Source of the DNA: Craspedostauros australis
Taxonomy: Eukaryota > Bacillariophyta > Bacillariophyceae > Mastogloiales > Achnanthaceae
Direction: 5' to 3'
NCBI GenBank assembly: GCA_026770025.1
Contig: JAMXDE010000007.1
Span: 2,728,001 to 2,792,000 of the forward strand
DNA: 64,000 nucleotides
Shown one piece after another: positions 32,493 to 42,989 of the stretch; positions within the stretch are counted from its first letter, which is position 1; each line of letters starts with the position of its first letter. Under the pieces are notes generated by a model, which saw only the letters and a program-made list of their open reading frames with translations, was not told the origin of the DNA and did not search any database. A program made the position numbers and the translations under genes.

Positions 32493-32598
32493 TTCGTGTG
32501 TTCGACGGCTCGCTCGAAACCCGGTCCTACGGGGCCGGCGGAGGCGAGGGTAAAGCTTACAGGGCACATTTCTAATGTAATCATTGAGTTATTATTAT
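32493..32598 (+). other. LINE 2 3' UTR and tail
   Basis: It contains a GC-rich segment with GGGGCCGGCGGAGGCGAGG, then AATCATTGAGTTATT and an ATT repeat. The end is shared with LINE 1. Confidence 0.8.
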
Positions 32599-32613
32599 TA
32601 CACACCAGTCCAT
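32599..32613. repeat. target-site duplication of LINE 2 (right)
   Basis: Second copy of the 15-bp sequence at 23917-23931. Confidence 0.9.
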
Positions 32614-33271
32614 GTCCAGAGATACGCGGTCCCAGTATTGAAGTACCTACTCATGTGCGGACTTGGGAGTATGCACTCCATCTCCACTATTATGTATACA
32701 TGCTCATCACAGATATCCGTAAGTTGTCTTCATTCTTTTTGAATTTCTGTCTATAGTAGCCAGCAATGGTTCAGCGGAATACTCCACTCCATGCCACTCT
32801 GGTGTACGTACTCCGCCAAAGAACACTGTGGCGAAAGCAAAAGAGTACTCTACTCTTCGCGCACTCTCTATCTCTCGTTGGGTGTATGCAATCGACCCAA
32901 GGAGGTGATCACTTGGTCAAGAGAGAGTTCCCATCGGCTGCAGTACTCCCATACCAATACGTGTACCATGAAAGAGCATCAAAGCAAAATTGCCCCGCGA
33001 GTACGAGTACATAGTTCGTGCTGCGAAACTCGCGATGGCGCATGGTATGGCACAGTAGCTCGTATTCGTATGCCAGCCAACAAGGTGAGCGGAGCCGAGA
33101 GGATGTGTTGGCGGAAAATTGATGCCTTACTCGTGCGCGCTGGTCGTCAACACGACCATTATCCCAGCAGATAATCTGAATACGAGAAGGGCCCACCAGA
33201 GCACTCCACCAAAGAAACAGGACCCATACATGTGTTCTCCCATCTGCGAGCACCATGCACCCGTTCTGCTT
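32614..33271. other. intergenic, no gene seen
   Basis: Short open frames lack starts, splice signals or recognisable motifs. The region would contain the 3' UTR of the DUF6824 gene. Confidence 0.5.
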
Positions 33272-35078
33272 TCACTTGAATCGGAAAGCATTGCGGATCT
33301 TGCGGCCTGATTCCGACCTGTTCATGAGCTCCCAATCCAGAGCATCATTCGACAGCCGCATGAAGCGCCCGCCTTGATGGTCGATCGCGTTGCGGATCTC
33401 CTCCACGATGCGTTTCTTGGTTGCCTTGTCTGCGTTCATGTACTGGGAGCCATGGTGTTCCACTATCTTCAAAAATTTGACGTTGCCGGGATGAGTCTGG
33501 TAAGACTTTCCGCGCCCCAGCAGCACGTCGTTGCTTGTGGGGACCTCCATCAGGATGTGATTGTAATTGCTCTCATTGTGGAGACGCGATTGGATCAGCA
33601 GATCGTACCTGGTCCGATCTAACGTGCCGTCGTGATGCAGCGACAAGGAGTCGGTGGGGATCCCGAATGTGTTCAGATGATACATGGACTCGAGGAAAGA
33701 CCCCGCAAATGATCGGATGCGCATGCGGGCGTACTTACTGACCGAGACTTGAACCAAGGAGACGGCAGGTTTGAGCATCAGCGAGTCGTAGCACAGGTGA
33801 CACGCCGATTGCTTGATCGGCAAGGCCTTCGCTGTTTCGATGCCCTTGCTCAGAAGCTCCCAGAACATTGGCGAGGTCTCCTTGATCCCGATCGAATGCA
33901 GGATCCCAACCACGCCCTTGCACTGGTCCGCGTCGCTCATCTCACGAAGGCCGGCCATGATGGAATAGAAAAATGTCCGGACCTGAAGTACGTCATGAGA
34001 GTTTGCAGGAGTAAAGATGGAGACGGTATGTTCGTGAGTATAGTCTTGTATTGAAGAGTGCGTTGTTTGCGTGAAGTTTGAGAATGGCAGTACACGAGCA
34101 ACGATAGATCTGCACAACAGTTCCCAAGAAGGTTGCAACCAGTTGGCGACGACAACAACGATGCTGACGTCAACAAGAGTGTCACCAAAGGGATTTGCGC
34201 CACTTTCATCAATCAGCAACCCCCATGGCATGAACAGCAACGACAGCAGCATCTGATACCCAACTTACAATGTGATCGGGCTTGTGCTGTCCAAAGAGAT
34301 GCGACATCTGAACGAATATCGGTCGCCCCGATCTATCCCTGAGGGCATGCGGAAACAGCTGGAAGCATCCGGACCGGACCACCTGCTGGCAAGGCTCGGA
34401 CAGATCAGTGAGCATGATCTCCCTCCCCAGCATCGACGCGCCGAACAGTTTCAACTTGATGGTGAAGAAGAGGATGAGCCGCTTGGCCGCCCGGGCAGGA
34501 TCGAAGTCGACCGCGCGCAGAAATACGAGACGCAAGTTGCCGGACTTGGAGTAACGGGGGAAGAGGAACATGGCCAGATCGTACGGTTTCTTCATGCGGG
34601 TGTTGCGCAGCTTCTCCTCCATGGCATCCAGGTAGGATTGGAGGATGTCGGGATCGGTCGGCACGGGCACCGCATCCGCCACGCCGTGAACATCATCGTA
34701 CACCTTGGCCCGTTCTTCGGCCGTCAGACTTTCCAAATCCTTTGCCTGCAGCAGGTCCCCATCGGTGGTCTTCAGCAACTCGCGGCGCTGCCGCAAGTCG
34801 TCTTGTGGGTCGCTGTTGCCAATAAGAGCGGCGCCTCCCCCAGCGCTGTGTTGCTTCGCTGAACAGAACAGGCATGGATGACAGCCAGCCGTTTTATCTT
34901 CCTGCAAGAAGCCGCCTGGTGCTCTTGGGCCGTCTCCGCACTGGATGGAGCTGTTGAGGAGCGTCGATACTGGCTGAACGTTCGTCATGTCGGTATCAAA
35001 CGTTGCAGGCTTTCTATCCTTTCCGTCCAAGAAGGTTTGTGGCAACGAAAGTGCTTGGGATGAGCGAAACCGCTGCAT
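33272..35078 (-). CDS. CRAL-TRIO-like / DUF6824 protein (two exons, 506 aa)
   Basis: Exon 1 is 35078-34269 and exon 2 is 33982-33272. The 286-bp intron (34268-33983) has donor GTAAGTTGG and acceptor GTACTTCAG, and both exons join in frame at DHI|VRT. Residues about 170-215 resemble the CRAL-TRIO N-terminal helices (LRLVFLRAVDFDPARAAKRL). The following RDRSGRPIFVQM block resembles the CRAL-TRIO lipid-binding core. The C-terminal 85 residues are DUF6824: NDVLLGRGKSYQTHPGN, then RIVEEIRNAI and GGRFMRL. DUF6824 is expanded in diatoms and suspected, without proof here, to bind DNA. Other in-frame Met residues near the N-terminus could be the true start. Confidence 0.85.
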
Positions 35079-36528
35079 TCAGGGGGATGGAGACCGGTGC
35101 TGCCTATCCGGCAGCTTGCTTTGGTGTGCAATTGGCAGTTGCGGCGTCTGCAACCTTTCTGTCTGGTGCAAGTACTCGTATGGAGTTCGAGGACGGCAGA
35201 GTGCGTTGTGGTACTGCTCCAGAGCACCGACAGAGCACTGACAGAGTATCGCAGAGGATGTCTGTAGACGAGTCGTACGATGAGTATTGGCAATGAGATG
35301 GGATACGAGGGGATAGTGTGTTGAAAGTAGTGTGTTGAAAGTAGTGTGTTGCAACTATTGTGTTGCAAATAATGTGGCACGAGAATAAGTGGAGCGCGAG
35401 GCTTGCCAATTGGGATGATTGTGGTCCCAGAGGAAGAAATGAGGCTTTGTGGAGGTCCTTGGTGGTGATTCCTGATGTGCCGAATGGGGGTTGGGCCGTG
35501 GAGTAAGAGGAACCGGACCGAACTGCAACTGAAATTCACCGAAGGGAGATGTCTCTGGTCAACTTCCTTCTTTTCTTGTATCGCGTTTGTTGTTCGTGGA
35601 TTGTTGACCCTCACCTCTCCCTCTCTCTTGTGTTCGTGTGCGTGGGTGTTGGTGTCTTCCTCCCTTGCAGCTCTCGTAGCGGGTTGGTTGTCGTTCTGGA
35701 GAGAGGCGCTGAGTGATGATTCTGGACTTTGCGACTCGGCATCAGCTAGTCAGCGCACAGGAGTTTGACAGCGAGTTCGCATTGCGTTGGTTGTGTTTGC
35801 TGCTGTTGTCTCGTCCCCATCTCTGCCTCTCCCGCTTGTTGTTGGTGGTTTTGTGTTTGTTTGCTTTGTTTACTTCGTTGTGTGGTTGTCTCTTGTGGCG
35901 CGCTTTTGTTTGTGTCTTGTCGTGGGCTTCGTTGGATGTGCCCAATGTCATGACTCTGTTTCACGAATACACGAGGCATGAATAGCACGGGAAGATACAG
36001 GGAAGGGTGTTGTTGGGCGAACGTCGATGGCATAAATTTTGGGGACAAGATACTTCTGCTCCGCGGTGGAGATTAAGAACAGCGAACCGAAACCGACATT
36101 TATGGTATAGTCCACCTAGGGGGGGGGGGGGAAAGACGGTAATTTTGCATTTCCCATGATAAGGCAACAACAGTTTCTTCCATAATCTACAGTCCAAAAG
36201 TCAAAAACCAAACTGAAAATTTGCCATCTTTCAGCCTTCTTCCTGTCAGTTGTTTGCACAATCATCCTGATTTATGCAAAACCCAGATTCGTGGCTCCAT
36301 TTTTGACTTTTACACCCTGTCGCCTGATCGTGTGTGTTGTCCGGACATTCCTCATTGTCATGGCCAACTTGTGCTTCCTTCTACTCTCCCACTACCCACA
36401 CAATGTCATTCTTCTTGTGGTACAAATCAACCATTCAGTACTTCCTCGTTTGTTCCGACTATCATGAGCACACTACATCCACAATAGATTCTTCAAAGGT
36501 GTGTATCTATTTCTCACGTGGTTGCTGC
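35079..36528. other. intergenic, no confident gene
   Basis: It holds short direct repeats GTGTTGAAAGTAGT near 35330 and a G13 run at 36119-36131 preceded by CTA. The open frames on both strands are Cys-, Leu- and Val-rich and look like chance products of GT-rich sequence. Confidence 0.5.
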
Positions 36529-39126
36529 TTAGTTTGTTGTGTCATGCTCGTTTCCGTCACTGCCTCCATTGTCACCCTGCCTCTCTCCATCTCCGGTCAT
36601 GTCCATTGCCTCGTCAACATTCAATGGTGCCTCGTCAACATTCAATGGTGCCTCATCAACATTCAATGGTGCTTCATCAACATTCAATGGTGCTTCTGCA
36701 GCATTCAATGGTGCTGTTGGGTCCTGCACTATCTCAACATCTTCGACCAAGGAGTAGTTGGTTGTTGGCCCATCCCCTCCGCCTTCAGGTTGGTTTGGCG
36801 CCTCCTGACTGGTCATCTGAGCGCCTGCACTGCCTGCGGATTGCCTCACATTCTCTCCTTCCGGATTCTGATTCGTATTTACAGCTGTGGACCCCGCTGT
36901 GATGGTGGTTGTTGCAGTTGCAAGGTTGGTTGCTTCTGCTGCTGCTGCTCCCACCGCTGCTGCCTCTGTCAGTTTGTTGGCTTGGTCCGCAAGGACCAGC
37001 ATTCCTTCACATGGATCAACATCTCGTGTTGGTGGAGGAGACATCTGAGCTGTTGTTGTTGCCGATATTCCTTCCTCCCGTCCGTGCGGAAGGATCTGTC
37101 CTGTGCTGAGTTGCTGCGGATTCGTCGAGTGCATGTTGCCCGTCCCAGTCTGACCATTCTGCATCATTGCCGGGTGCTGGACTGATCCTGGGCCCTTTAC
37201 GAAATACGGTCTGGTGAGGTCGTCCATTTTGTTGAAGACGCCATCAGGAAGGTTTCTGGCAGCCTCGTCAGAAGCTGTACCGCCAGTCACCACCATTCCC
37301 GGACGGCTCTGGTTGAGCTGTCCTTGCCGTCTCAGCTCTGCCCTTTCTCTGGCAGCCTGCTTTCGCAGTGCCACCCTCAGCTCAAGTTCGGCCACCCTCT
37401 CAACCTGGCATTCGAGTTGGGCTTCCAACACCTGAGTCACCTGCGTCGTGACTGATTGATCGTCTCCATGAAGCATGTTGCGTGCTCCAAAGGTGCGGAG
37501 ATTCTTTGTCGTTCTTGCCGATCGGAAGCGTGATTGAATGCGGCTGCCCATTGGGCTCCTGGGTTGTAAGGGTTGTGGCCATGGGGTCACCTTCTGGGCA
37601 TTGCTGGCAGATGGCGGGTTGCTGGAGTTGCTGTTGTTGTCCGTGTATTGGGGGATTCTGTGTGACTGTGAAGGTAGCATTTGTGACTTGGCCCCTTTGT
37701 CGATGGCATTGGTTCCGCCTGAGTTGAAACCAAGTGCGTGCATTTTTGAAAACTTGCACGTCATTCCCACAGTCGTTGTCTTCTCCTTCACCCTCGTCGA
37801 CAAGATGAGGACTTTACGTGGTTGCCCATTGTTGTCTGGCATCACATGATTGAGCCAGACAACGCCCCCCAGCGTGCCGCAAGCGGATGGGCAGAACATG
37901 GTGTCGATAGCAAAAGGCATCGGCACGAGCATTTCGCACCAGTGCCCCTTTGCAAAACCGGCCTTCTGCATTTGCAGGTCGTGTGCTTGTGCCTTCTGTG
38001 CTGCGTCGACGAAGTGGGTCGCCTGAAGGTTGCAAATGGCCTTTGCAATACCCCCCTTTGCCCCAATGGCCACTGGAGGCCGATACTTCAGCACCACAAA
38101 GGGCCGAGGCACCCCACCCACTTCGCGATATTGAATGGTCAGCTGTGTATCCTGCTGGATGGTGGCTGCAGGCATGTAGAAGTCGATGCTGATCATCCGG
38201 AATGCCTCTCCCTTCGGCCTCCACAATTGCGTAGTGTAGAAGACGTCCACATGTGTTGGGACGGAAGAGAACTGGGCGACGCGAGAGTTCTCGGCCATGT
38301 CAAAGAAATGACCATATCTTGCTGTCAGTGAGTTGTATGGTGGAGGGCCTGTCATGCCCACAACTTCAATGTCATCATCGAAGTCCATTTCTCGACCAAA
38401 CACTGATGAAATTTCCTCGCCAAAGTCGCCCATGGCCCAGTCATCATTGAGGAAGGCAACATTTGGGACCGACCCATTGGTGCTTGATGCCATTTGCGAA
38501 GATGGGTTTTGATCCCCTTCTCCATGGCAGCTCTTGTCTGTGTTGGTGGCAGCGTTTTCGGAGAGTGCTGTCATTGTGGGTGTTGTTGTGGTTTCTGCGA
38601 CGGACTTTGCAGGAGGAGATTTCGAGGGCTTTGTGTTGTCGAAGCCCTCTGGCTCATCGATGGGGCGAAGATGCATGGCCAAGTTACCTGATGCGTCTGG
38701 ATTGAAGCGTCCATTTGCTGCCAACACCCTCACAAAAGCAAACAGATGAAGAGATCGAGTGGTTGCTTGTGAGTTGTGATGTGTTTGTGCAGCATGATCA
38801 AAGCAAAGTTTGAGGACAAGAAATGCAACAGGGCAATCGCCACCACCCCAAACGAATGTGTCCACCGAGTGGTCGGGCCCACACGTTGCCTGCATTGGAG
38901 TTGACTTACCAAAGAAGATCTTGTTCTTCACGAGCGTTTTCTTCAGCATCACATACCCTTTGATGAAGTTCTTTGCTGGATACTTTGCGAGGGTCGGATA
39001 CTTGTCTCGGATGTGGCGAGGCTCCCACATCCACAAGTTGGGATCAGCTGCAAGCTCACGGATGAGGAGCTTGGCGTCGACTCCCTTTTTCAAGAAGCGA
39101 GGGGCTCGTTTCCTTGGTGGCGTCAT
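36529..39126 (-). CDS. large unrecognised protein, possible partner ORF of the neighbouring DDE transposon (865 aa)
   Basis: I do not recognise this protein. The start at 39126 (MTPPRKRAPRF) was chosen because the preceding in-frame residues look non-coding. The first 70 residues are basic (RKRAPRFLKKG) and could bind DNA. A globular-looking region around 320-560 contains FYTTQLWRPKG and FVVLKYRPP. A Glu/Arg-rich coiled-coil-like segment lies near 640-680. The C-terminus is acidic and Gly/Asn-rich and holds five copies of the heptad APLNVDE. It is divergently arranged with the transposase at 41780 across a repeat array. PIF/Harbinger elements usually carry a second DNA-binding protein, so that role is an inference from position only. 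Confidence 0.6.
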   Translation of the reverse strand: MTPPRKRAPRFLKKGVDAKLLIRELAADPNLWMWEPRHIRDKYPTLAKYPAKNFIKGYVMLKKTLVKNKIFFGKSTPMQATCGPDHSVDTFVWGGGDCPVAFLVLKLCFDHAAQTHHNSQATTRSLHLFAFVRVLAANGRFNPDASGNLAMHLRPIDEPEGFDNTKPSKSPPAKSVAETTTTPTMTALSENAATNTDKSCHGEGDQNPSSQMASSTNGSVPNVAFLNDDWAMGDFGEEISSVFGREMDFDDDIEVVGMTGPPPYNSLTARYGHFFDMAENSRVAQFSSVPTHVDVFYTTQLWRPKGEAFRMISIDFYMPAATIQQDTQLTIQYREVGGVPRPFVVLKYRPPVAIGAKGGIAKAICNLQATHFVDAAQKAQAHDLQMQKAGFAKGHWCEMLVPMPFAIDTMFCPSACGTLGGVVWLNHVMPDNNGQPRKVLILSTRVKEKTTTVGMTCKFSKMHALGFNSGGTNAIDKGAKSQMLPSQSHRIPQYTDNNSNSSNPPSASNAQKVTPWPQPLQPRSPMGSRIQSRFRSARTTKNLRTFGARNMLHGDDQSVTTQVTQVLEAQLECQVERVAELELRVALRKQAARERAELRRQGQLNQSRPGMVVTGGTASDEAARNLPDGVFNKMDDLTRPYFVKGPGSVQHPAMMQNGQTGTGNMHSTNPQQLSTGQILPHGREEGISATTTAQMSPPPTRDVDPCEGMLVLADQANKLTEAAAVGAAAAEATNLATATTTITAGSTAVNTNQNPEGENVRQSAGSAGAQMTSQEAPNQPEGGGDGPTTNYSLVEDVEIVQDPTAPLNAAEAPLNVDEAPLNVDEAPLNVDEAPLNVDEAMDMTGDGERQGDNGGSDGNEHDTTN
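36609..36713 (-). repeat. 21-bp tandem repeat (x5) encoding APLNVDE
   Basis: There are five copies of CATTCAATGGTG plus nine bases, in frame, near the C-terminus of the 865-residue ORF. The last copy is divergent (Ala for Val-Asp). Confidence 0.9.
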
Positions 39127-39721
39127 GATCGGTGGTTGGTTGTGTTTCTGATTTGTGTGACAAAGGGCACCTCTGCTCAACTCAAGGCTCCATTGAAGTG
39201 CACCTGCAAGAGAGCAGCAGTGTTTGGCGCAATGGATGTGTGTACGTTGGCGTGATGCGGTTTGTGTCGTCCTCATTTGCAGAGTTGGCCATGGGGTGCT
39301 GCTGTGTGGTTGCCAAGGACATGGAAGATGCTGTGCTTTGCAACGAGCAAACAACCATCGCAGCAATTTCTTGCCGACGACGCATTACATGCGCTGGTGA
39401 CGCGTGTTGGTGTCTTGCACACACACGTACAACGATTGTAGTTCGCGGCCATCTGAACATCAGAAAAGAAATGTCAAGAGATGCTTGCATTGGCTTGAAG
39501 TGTTTTTTGTGTTCCTGTCCGTGGCGAAAGACACCGGTGCCCAAGAATGGTGTACTGTTCCCCGTACAAACTGTAACAATGGCCGATGTCAAAGGGGCGT
39601 AACCAAGTTGCTGCAAGCGCGAAAAGTCATTCGCGGGATGGCGACAACGCGAAGGAGGGCCAATGTTCGTCTTCGGAACCACAATGTGTAGGTACAGCAT
39701 CGGTCCTTCATTCACAAGGCA

Positions 39722-40060
39722 CTTTTTACGCTTGCGTTGAAAGCGTACTTGGTCCTACGGTGACAACGCACTTTTTGCGCTTCTGTTAAAGGCATAATCG
39801 GTCCTACGATCACAACGCACTTTTGCGCTTCTGGTAAAGGCATACTTGGTCCTACGATCACAACGCACTTTTGCGCTTCTGTTAAAGGCATACTTGGTCC
39901 TATGATCATAACGCACTTTTGCGCTTCTGTTAAATGCATAATCGGTCCTACAATCATAACGCACTTTTGCGCTTCTGTTAAAGGCATACTTGGTCCTACG
40001 ATCATAACGCACTTTTGCGCTTCTGTTAAAGGCATACTTGGTCCTACGATCATAACGCAA
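39722..40060. repeat. 48-bp tandem repeat array (x7)
   Basis: GGTCCTAC recurs at 39751, 39800, 39848, 39896, 39944, 39992 and 40040. The unit contains CTTTTGCGCTTCTGTTAAAGG. Because 48 is a multiple of three, spurious 16-residue-repeat ORFs appear on both strands. Confidence 0.95.
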
Positions 40061-40643
40061 TATTTGAGTGTATGGAGCGCGGGAAAGGATGAATTAACGT
40101 CTATGCCGGGTTCACAAGGGCTAATTTGGCCTTATGAATCACTTTTTGAGGGTGAAAATTGCGTTATGACCACTCCATAAGGGCAATATTCACCGTTTGG
40201 ATTGGTGTCATGAAGCACTTAAAATGATGCCTGTGTGATAAGGAATATATTGGACTTACGAATACGGCGTGTTGGTCACATTGGATAGGCATAGTGCTTC
40301 ATATTGAGTCGAAGTAGTCGTAACATCCAATTCAGTCTTATGACGGCTCCATAGTGTCGAAAACACCTCTATGGATAGAATTATAAGCGCTGTTTTGGCC
40401 TTATGGACGGCTTCAAAAGCACTATTTGCGTCTTATGCATAACTGCTGTGAGGACGAAACAAAATTGAGTCTATGTTGTAAGACTCATCGCGTCCTTATG
40501 GATAGCGCATAAGGGTCAGAAATGCATCTGATTCTGGCCCATAGCCGCCAATATTGCTTTAACGCGGGCTTATAAGGGCAGATTTGCACCTATGTTTATG
40601 TGATAGGCGCAGTTTTATCCATATGAACAGCACCATAAGAACA
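40061..40643. repeat. degenerate repeat zone rich in CTTATG/CATAAG motifs
   Basis: Irregularly spaced related blocks contain CTTATGGA, CATAAGGG and CCTTATG. They appear to bridge the 48-bp and 61-bp arrays. There is no ORF. Confidence 0.55.
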
Positions 40644-40920
40644 AATCTTATCCGGTAGAGAATGCTCTATGAACATAAGCAGATGGCTTATGCGGATAAG
40701 AAATAATCTTATCCGGTAGTGAATGCTCTATGAACATAAGCAGATGGCTTATGCGGATAAGAAATAATCTTATCCGGTAGTGAATGCTCTATGAACATAA
40801 GCAGATGGCTTATGCGGATAAGAAATAATCTTATCCGGTAGTGAATGCTCTATGAACTAAGCAGATGGCTTATACAGATAAGAAATAATCTTATCCGGTA
40901 GTGAATGCTCTATGAACCAA
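40644..40920. repeat. 61-bp tandem repeat array (x5) with internal inverted motif
   Basis: TCCGGTAG recurs at 40651, 40712, 40773, 40834 and 40894. Each unit contains CTTATCCG and, further on, CGGATAAG, an inverted pair able to form a hairpin. Confidence 0.95.
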
Positions 40921-41290
40921 ATGGAGGGCTTGTATGGATAAGAACTGATCTGTGCTATTGATAGATCTGTGCCATTGATAAACGCTCTTTCCACCCAATG
41001 GAGGGCTTGTATGGATAAGAACTAATCTGTGCTGTTGATAAACGCTTTTTGAACCAAATGGAGGGCTTGTATGAATCGGAACGCTTCTGTGTCATTGATA
41101 AACGCTCTTTCCACTAAATGGAGGGCTTGTACGGACAAGAACGAATCTGTCCCTGTCATGAACACTGTTGGAACCAAATGGAGGGCTTGTATGGATTGGA
41201 ACACTCCTGTGTCATTGATAAACTATGTTTCAACCAAATGGATGGCTTGCGCGGAAAGGGACTGAATATGTATCCATGTCATAAGCCTCG
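40921..41290. repeat. 60-bp tandem repeat array (x6)
   Basis: ATGGAGGGCTTGT recurs at 40921, 40998, 41058, 41118 and 41178, with a variant at 41238. The spacing is 60 bp except for the first interval (77 bp). Units share GTCATTGATAAACGCTCTTT. Confidence 0.93.
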
Positions 41291-41779
41291 ATTTATCTTA
41301 CGGACACCTTGCATGGATGTTCGTGAATGATGTCGATCCCAGTGAGTGTTCTGTGGAATGTCTGAGGAAGCCGAGGAACATGACCCAAGACCAACTCGCG
41401 TTGAGAGAACAGCGCGCGAATACTCCCACCAGCCAACAGATCGTGGAGACAAACACGGAAATCTTTGTGTTCTGCATCACCGTGTATTGCAAGTGATTGC
41501 TGTGCAATGCAGCAAATGGCGGACTCTGCTTCTCGAGATGTCAGCATCAATGTGCGATGGCCATCGGCTGCACCTCGACAGCAACTCACATGCTGCCTGA
41601 TGCCAACAAAGTATTGGCGTCAACAACAACTACGGCCAACAATCACACGCAAGCAACTGAATCAACTACTTCTCACAATACCTGCCCACGACAGTATCCG
41701 ATCCACCATCAAGCCAACATCCAATCCACTACATTGTGCATCAACTTGCTCCACCTCGCAATGACTCATTCAGAAGACG

Positions 41780-42989
41780 ATGGAGGTTGAGATTGCCCAC
41801 TCTGGTATGCAAATTGTGGGTCGCAACGTGGACATGCTCACTTGCATGGAGCAACCCCCATGGCTCACCATCCTTTTCCGCAGGACGTATGGGACCAGCA
41901 TCGCAGTGGCTTCTGCAGTATGGACAGCACTGACACAAGACGGGCTGCTACCAGGCAACACCACAATCAACCACATGCTTGGTGCACTCGTGTTCCTGAA
42001 GCAATACGTTCCATGGGAGATTCTTTCAGTGATGCTGAATAGGGATCGCAGAACATTAATGAAGTGGACATGGATTGTTTTGGAAGGCATTGCACGACTG
42101 AGCAGAACAAAGGTGAGTGAACTTGGTGCTGTGTGCGGAGATGACTTGAATGCGTGTGCTTGCCTGACATGACTCACATCCCTTGCACATGCTCAAGTTC
42201 CTTTTTGTATCACTGCAGATCAGAATAGAGGAACGAAAGAATGGCAGTGTTGGTCACAACACTGTTTTCATGTCCGTGGATGGCACCGACTTTCGGATTG
42301 TGGAGCCCAATCCTTTCGACACAGATTGGTACTCTCACAAATTCAATGGGGCAGGCCTCAGATACGAGACTGGTGTGTGCATTCAGACTGGCCATCTTGT
42401 TTGGGTCGAGGGTCCATTTCCATGTGGGGAGTGGAATGATGTAACCATTTTTCGACGCAAGCTGAGGCAGGAACTGGACGAAGGGGAGCAGGTGATTGCG
42501 GATCAAGGCTACAGGGGTGAGCCTTCGTGTTGCATTGAGAGGACCAGATACAATGGAGTGATACGTGCAAGGCACGAAACAGTTCACAAACGCTTCAAAA
42601 ACTGGAAGTGCTTGCGGGTGGAGTGGCGGCACCAACTTTGCAAACACCAATTGGCAATGTATGCCATCGCAGCTATCACACAATTCGAACTGCAGGATGA
42701 AAATCCTTTGTTTGACCTGCAGGAGACCATGGCGGATATCAGGGAAATGGAGAATTGGGTGGCATCACTGGCGCCCCCCTCAGGAGCAGCCGCCTCACGG
42801 GAGGTGGATATGGAGGAAATGGTGGAGGAAGCAGCCAGAAGCGACAAGAGCAAAAGCACAACGAGCGAGGGCATGGACGACAGCACAACAAGCGAGGGCA
42901 TGAGTGGCAGCACAACAAGTGGGAGCGTCAGCAGCAGCCCGACGAGTGGCAGTGCAAGCAGCGATGACAGCAGCTCTGGACGGGAGTGA
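41780..42989 (+). CDS. PIF/Harbinger-like DDE transposase (two exons, 367 aa)
   Basis: Exon 1 is 41780-42112 and exon 2 is 42219-42989. The 106-bp intron has donor GTGAGT and acceptor CACTGCAG, phase 0. The enzyme would cut and join transposon ends. Exon 1 carries the helical N-terminal region. Exon 2 carries the DDE_Tnp_4-like core: Asp in SVDGTDF, Asp in GEWNDVTIF, IADQGYRG, and Glu in ARHETVHKRFKNW. The last 70 residues are a low-complexity Ser/Thr-rich tail with repeated TTSEGM. The core is intact, so it is either a live transposase or a recently arrived copy. A short upstream exon cannot be excluded. Confidence 0.83.

Larger units (their letters stand above)
23932..32598 (+). mobile_element. 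LINE 2: structurally complete non-LTR retrotransposon (8.67 kb)
   Basis: It has a 15-bp target duplication, about 100 nt of leader, ORF1 (776 aa), a low-complexity spacer, ORF2 (1824 aa) with endonuclease, RT, RNase H and zinc motif, and a tail AATCATTGAGTTATT plus an ATT repeat. It is related to LINE 1 in layout, motifs and 3' end. All catalytic motifs seen are intact and no internal stop breaks either ORF, so it is a recent insertion and possibly still mobile. Confidence 0.95.

Noticed and set aside
39712..40060. Minus-strand ORFs with perfect 16-residue repeats (PSMPLTEAQKC type)
   Set aside because: The 48-bp repeat unit is divisible by three, so several frames stay open; there is no start context or unique sequence.
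39722..41290. CRISPR-like array
   Set aside because: Units are head-to-tail repeats without unique spacers, no cas genes are present, and the genome is eukaryotic.
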